64,000 nucleotides of DNA from Cryptomeria japonica (taxonomy: Eukaryota > Streptophyta > Pinopsida > Cupressales > Cupressaceae): contig NC_081408.1 in NCBI RefSeq assembly GCF_030272615.1, positions 615,782,476 to 615,846,475 of the forward strand. The letters are read 5' to 3'. Shown here piece by piece: positions 61,250 to 64,000 of the stretch. Both the position numbers and the translations under genes were made by a program. Every line of letters starts with the position of its first letter. Positions within the stretch are counted from its first letter, which is position 1. Below the pieces are notes generated by a model. That model saw only the letters and a list, made by a program, of their open reading frames with translations, did not search any database and was not told where the DNA came from.

Positions 61250-64000
61250 TGAATTCACCCTTGAATGGTCATCCATTATCGGTGATGATGGAACTTGGAA
61301 TACCATATCTACAGATCAGATAGTTCAGGATAAAAGAGGTAATTTGTGTTCTAGTTACTGTGGTCAAGGGGACTTCTTCTATCCACTTGGTAAAGTATTC
61401 TATTGCGGTTATAATGAACTTGTGTCCATTTGAAGATGAAGGATGAATTTTGCCGACCAATTCTAGTCCCTACTGACAAAAGGGCCAAGATGTTGTAAAT
61501 GGTTGCAGTTCCTCTGCTGGTGCATGTATCAGATTGCCATGGATCTGACATTTAGGATACTTTTTGGCAAAATGATAAGAATATTTTTCCATTGTCAGCT
61601 AGTAATATCCCATTCTGAGAAGCTTTTTAGCAAGAGTTGTACCACTTGAATGTGTGCCACAAATACCTTTGTGAAGCTCATGTAAAGCGGAGTCAAATTC
61701 ATTACGATCAAGGCAACGAAGAAGAGTACCATCTAGACCTTGATGGTACAAAGTATCAGTGGTAAGGGTATAACGGGCGGCTTGTCAGATAAAATTATGT
61801 TTTTGGTTATGGGATTGGTCAATGGGGAGGATATTGTTCTTTAGATAATCATATATTGGTCCATATAAAGGAGAATCTAAACCAGTCAATGCATAGACAA
61901 CATGGGATTCAGAGTGGTCATAGGCTAGGGAGAACAATTGCTCTACCAGGAACTTGTAACGACTCTGTTGCTCTGGAATTTGTAGTAATGAAGCGATAGT
62001 AGCCATTGCATTGACTACTTTGTTGTTCAACCTTGGTACTTGGTCGCAGGTGATGTGTACAAAATACTGTTTGAAGTCATCCACCATTCATTTGTAGGGT
62101 AGTAGCTTGTCATCTTTTGTCTTTAAGTCATTGTTGATTTCATTGACGACTAGTTGTGAGTATCTGTAGACCTTTAACTCTGTGATTTTCCATTCTATGG
62201 CCATTTTGATGCCTATAACCAATGCCTCATATTCAGCCACATTATTTGTGCATGGGAACATAAGCCGATATGATCTTGGTATAGTGTGTCTTTCAGGAGT
62301 GATGAAGAGAATGCCAACACCTGAACCATGTTGGGTGTAGGATCTGTCAAAGTATAGGGTCCATTGCTTGGTAGAAATAGCAAGAACATTTCTGTCCGAA
62401 AATTCAATCTCCATAGTTTGTTTTCCTGGTAGCGGTGCTTTAGCTAGTTGGTCTGCAATTGCTTGTCCTTTGATAGCTCTTTGTTCTGTGTAGTGTATGT
62501 CAAATTCACTGAGAATCATGACCCACTTAGCCAATCGGCCTATAAGAGCTGCCTTGCTGAGTAGGTATTTGAGAGGATCAATTTTTGCCACTAGCTTAAT
62601 TGTGTGTGCTAGCATATAATGTCAGAATTTTTGAGAAGCGAAGACTACTGTTAGACAAGCCTTCTCAATGAATGTATAGTTGAGTTCATAGCCATTCAAT
62701 GTCCTATTTATGTAGTATATGGCTCATTCCTTTCCTTGTTGATCTTCTTGTGCCAATAGTGCCCCCAGTGATATATCTGTTGTTGAAATGTATAGAATGA
62801 GTGGCTTTCCTGGTACTGGTGGTACTAGAATTGATGGGTTCATCAGATACTGTTTGATTTGATAAAAAGATTCTGCACACTTGGCTTCCCATCTGAAAGG
62901 TACATTCTTATGTAGCAAATGATTGAATGGTAGACTTTTATCAGCTAGTTGAGCGATGAATCACCTGATTGATTGGAGTTGTCCTTGTAGAGATCTAAGC
63001 TAACTGATATTCTTTGGTGGTGGCATCTCCATAATGGCTTGTACCTTTGCTGGATCCACTTCAATACCTTTAATTGAGACTATGTAGCCTAGTAACTTGC
63101 CTGATGTAACCTCGAAGACACACTTCTTAGGCTTGAGCCGGACCTGGAATTTTCCCAATCAATCAAAAATCTTTGTTAAGATGCTAAGGTGTTCTACTCT
63201 AGTGAAGGATTTAGCTAGTAAATCATCCACATAGTCTTCCATGAAGGTATGCATCATGTCATGAAAGATTGTTGTCATTGCTCGTTGATAAGTAGCTCCT
63301 GCATTCTTTAAGCCAAAAGGAATAACATTCCAATAGTACGCTCCCCAAGGACAGGTAAATGTTGTTTTATCTTGATCCTCTAGGGCTATTTTTATTTGAT
63401 TATAGCCTGAAAAACTGTCCATTAGTGAGAGCATTGCATGGCCTGCTGTGAGGTCTACAATTATGTCAATACTGGGTAAAGGAAAGTCATCCTTTAGACA
63501 CGCTTTGTTGACATCTCTGAAATCAATGCAGATTTTGATACTGTTGTCTAGTTTTGATACTAGTACTATGTTGGAAATCCATTCTGCATAGTCGATGGGT
63601 CGAATGAATCCAACATCTAATAGTTTCTTTACTTCGGCTTTGACCATGAGTGCCACTTGCGGATTCATCTTTCCTAGTTTTTGCTTGACTGGCTTAACTC
63701 CTGGAGAGATGGACAAGTGATGCATGATTAAATGTGGATCAATTCTGGGCATATCTGCGTATGACCAAGCAAAGTTGATTTTATTTTCTTTAAAAAAGAT
63801 GATAAATGCTGATCTTTCTTCCTCTGTCAGAGATTCTGCCAGGTGTATGTTTTTGACTACTTCTGTAGTACCAATGCTGATTGATTGAGTGGGCTCAATC
63901 AATATGGGTGATCTCTCATGAAAATGTTCAGGAAGAGTGTCAAGTCTCCCATCCTTATGTGCCTTAAAAAGGTTTTCACCCTCAGATGCATCCTTTATTT
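61250..64000 (-). pseudogene. T pol: RT, two RNase H domains, integrase N-terminus and core
   Basis: A single frame enters from the right edge. RT (63159-63902): FIRPIDYAEWISN, VNKACLKDDFPLP, LMDSFSGYNQI, and the catalytic YVDDLL near 63220. RNase H of Gypsy type follows (about 62640-62930, LADKSLPFNHLLHK, LYISTTDISLGALL). The second, archaeal-type RNase H at 62088-62400 has YFDRS and EYEALVIGI, but the third acidic position reads YRYSQLV. Integrase zinc region lies near 61560-61720 and the core near 61270-61450 (FIITAIEYFTKWIEE, IPSSIITDNG), ending GEF at the D insertion. Stops: about 63156, 63000, 62945, 62704, 62625, 62088, 61785, 61600, 61475, 61270. Dual RNase H identifies the Tat lineage. 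Non-functional. Confidence 0.9.

Larger units (their letters stand above)
42395..64000 (-). mobile_element. T: Tat-type Gypsy element, interrupted by D, runs off the right edge
   Basis: Minus-strand order from the right: RT, RNase H, second RNase H, integrase (split by D), 3' region with an antisense gene, PPT, 3' LTR. Two RNase H domains and an antisense extra ORF between pol and the 3' LTR are known for the Tat lineage. The gag and 5' LTR are outside the window. Confidence 0.85.

Overview
The window reads as non-genic DNA from a large, repeat-rich plant nuclear genome. A gymnosperm is my best guess, from the size and density of nested LTR elements, their very long LTRs and their strong decay; this is inference. 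I see no host gene, rRNA, tRNA or CRISPR array. Nearly every base belongs to a transposable element, and most are inserted into one another. Labels used below: N1 and N2 (two non-autonomous Copia-type elements, minus strand), L (large-LTR non-autonomous element), C (Copia element, plus strand), S (solo LTR), T (Tat-type Gypsy, minus strand), D (terminal-inverted-repeat DNA transposon).

Layout. 1-2617: decayed unknown reading frame, minus strand. About 2630-4919: 3' end of a Gypsy element (LTR, 3' region, integrase), minus strand. 4925-5885: Copia integrase fragment, plus strand. 6448-6497 and 26183-26591: two pieces of one plus-strand Gypsy gag, split by N1. N1 spans 6498-26182 with both LTRs, PBS and PPT. 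Its gag is in turn split by L (12642-24447), which has two 4,586-bp LTRs around a 2.6-kb interior. N2 (26592-42394) is a second member of the N1 family. C (27895-39075, target duplication AAATG) is inserted in it, and S (28355-32165, target duplication GGGTT) is inserted in the 5' LTR of C. At 42395 N2 is cut by T, which runs off the right edge of the window. T carries an antisense plant-mobile-domain gene and is split in its integrase by D (49537-61249).

How the parts fit. C encodes gag, protease, integrase, RT and RNase H in one 1,366-codon frame with stops. N1 and N2 share its PBS type, PPT and part of the LTR but have no pol. They carry a degenerate zinc-knuckle gag (seen in N1) and a 1,132-codon second frame (ORF2) that includes a long E/K helix. 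They look like passengers of a C-like element. T has the dual RNase H and antisense extra ORF known for Tat elements.

D is the most unusual item. It is about 11.7 kb with imperfect inverted termini, subterminal inverted motifs and a nearly intact five-exon gene for a DDE-like transposase of about 934 aa. It also has a convergent three-exon accessory gene and a 2.6-kb array of dyad-symmetric repeats. The transposase has one 1-bp frameshift, so D looks much younger than its surroundings.
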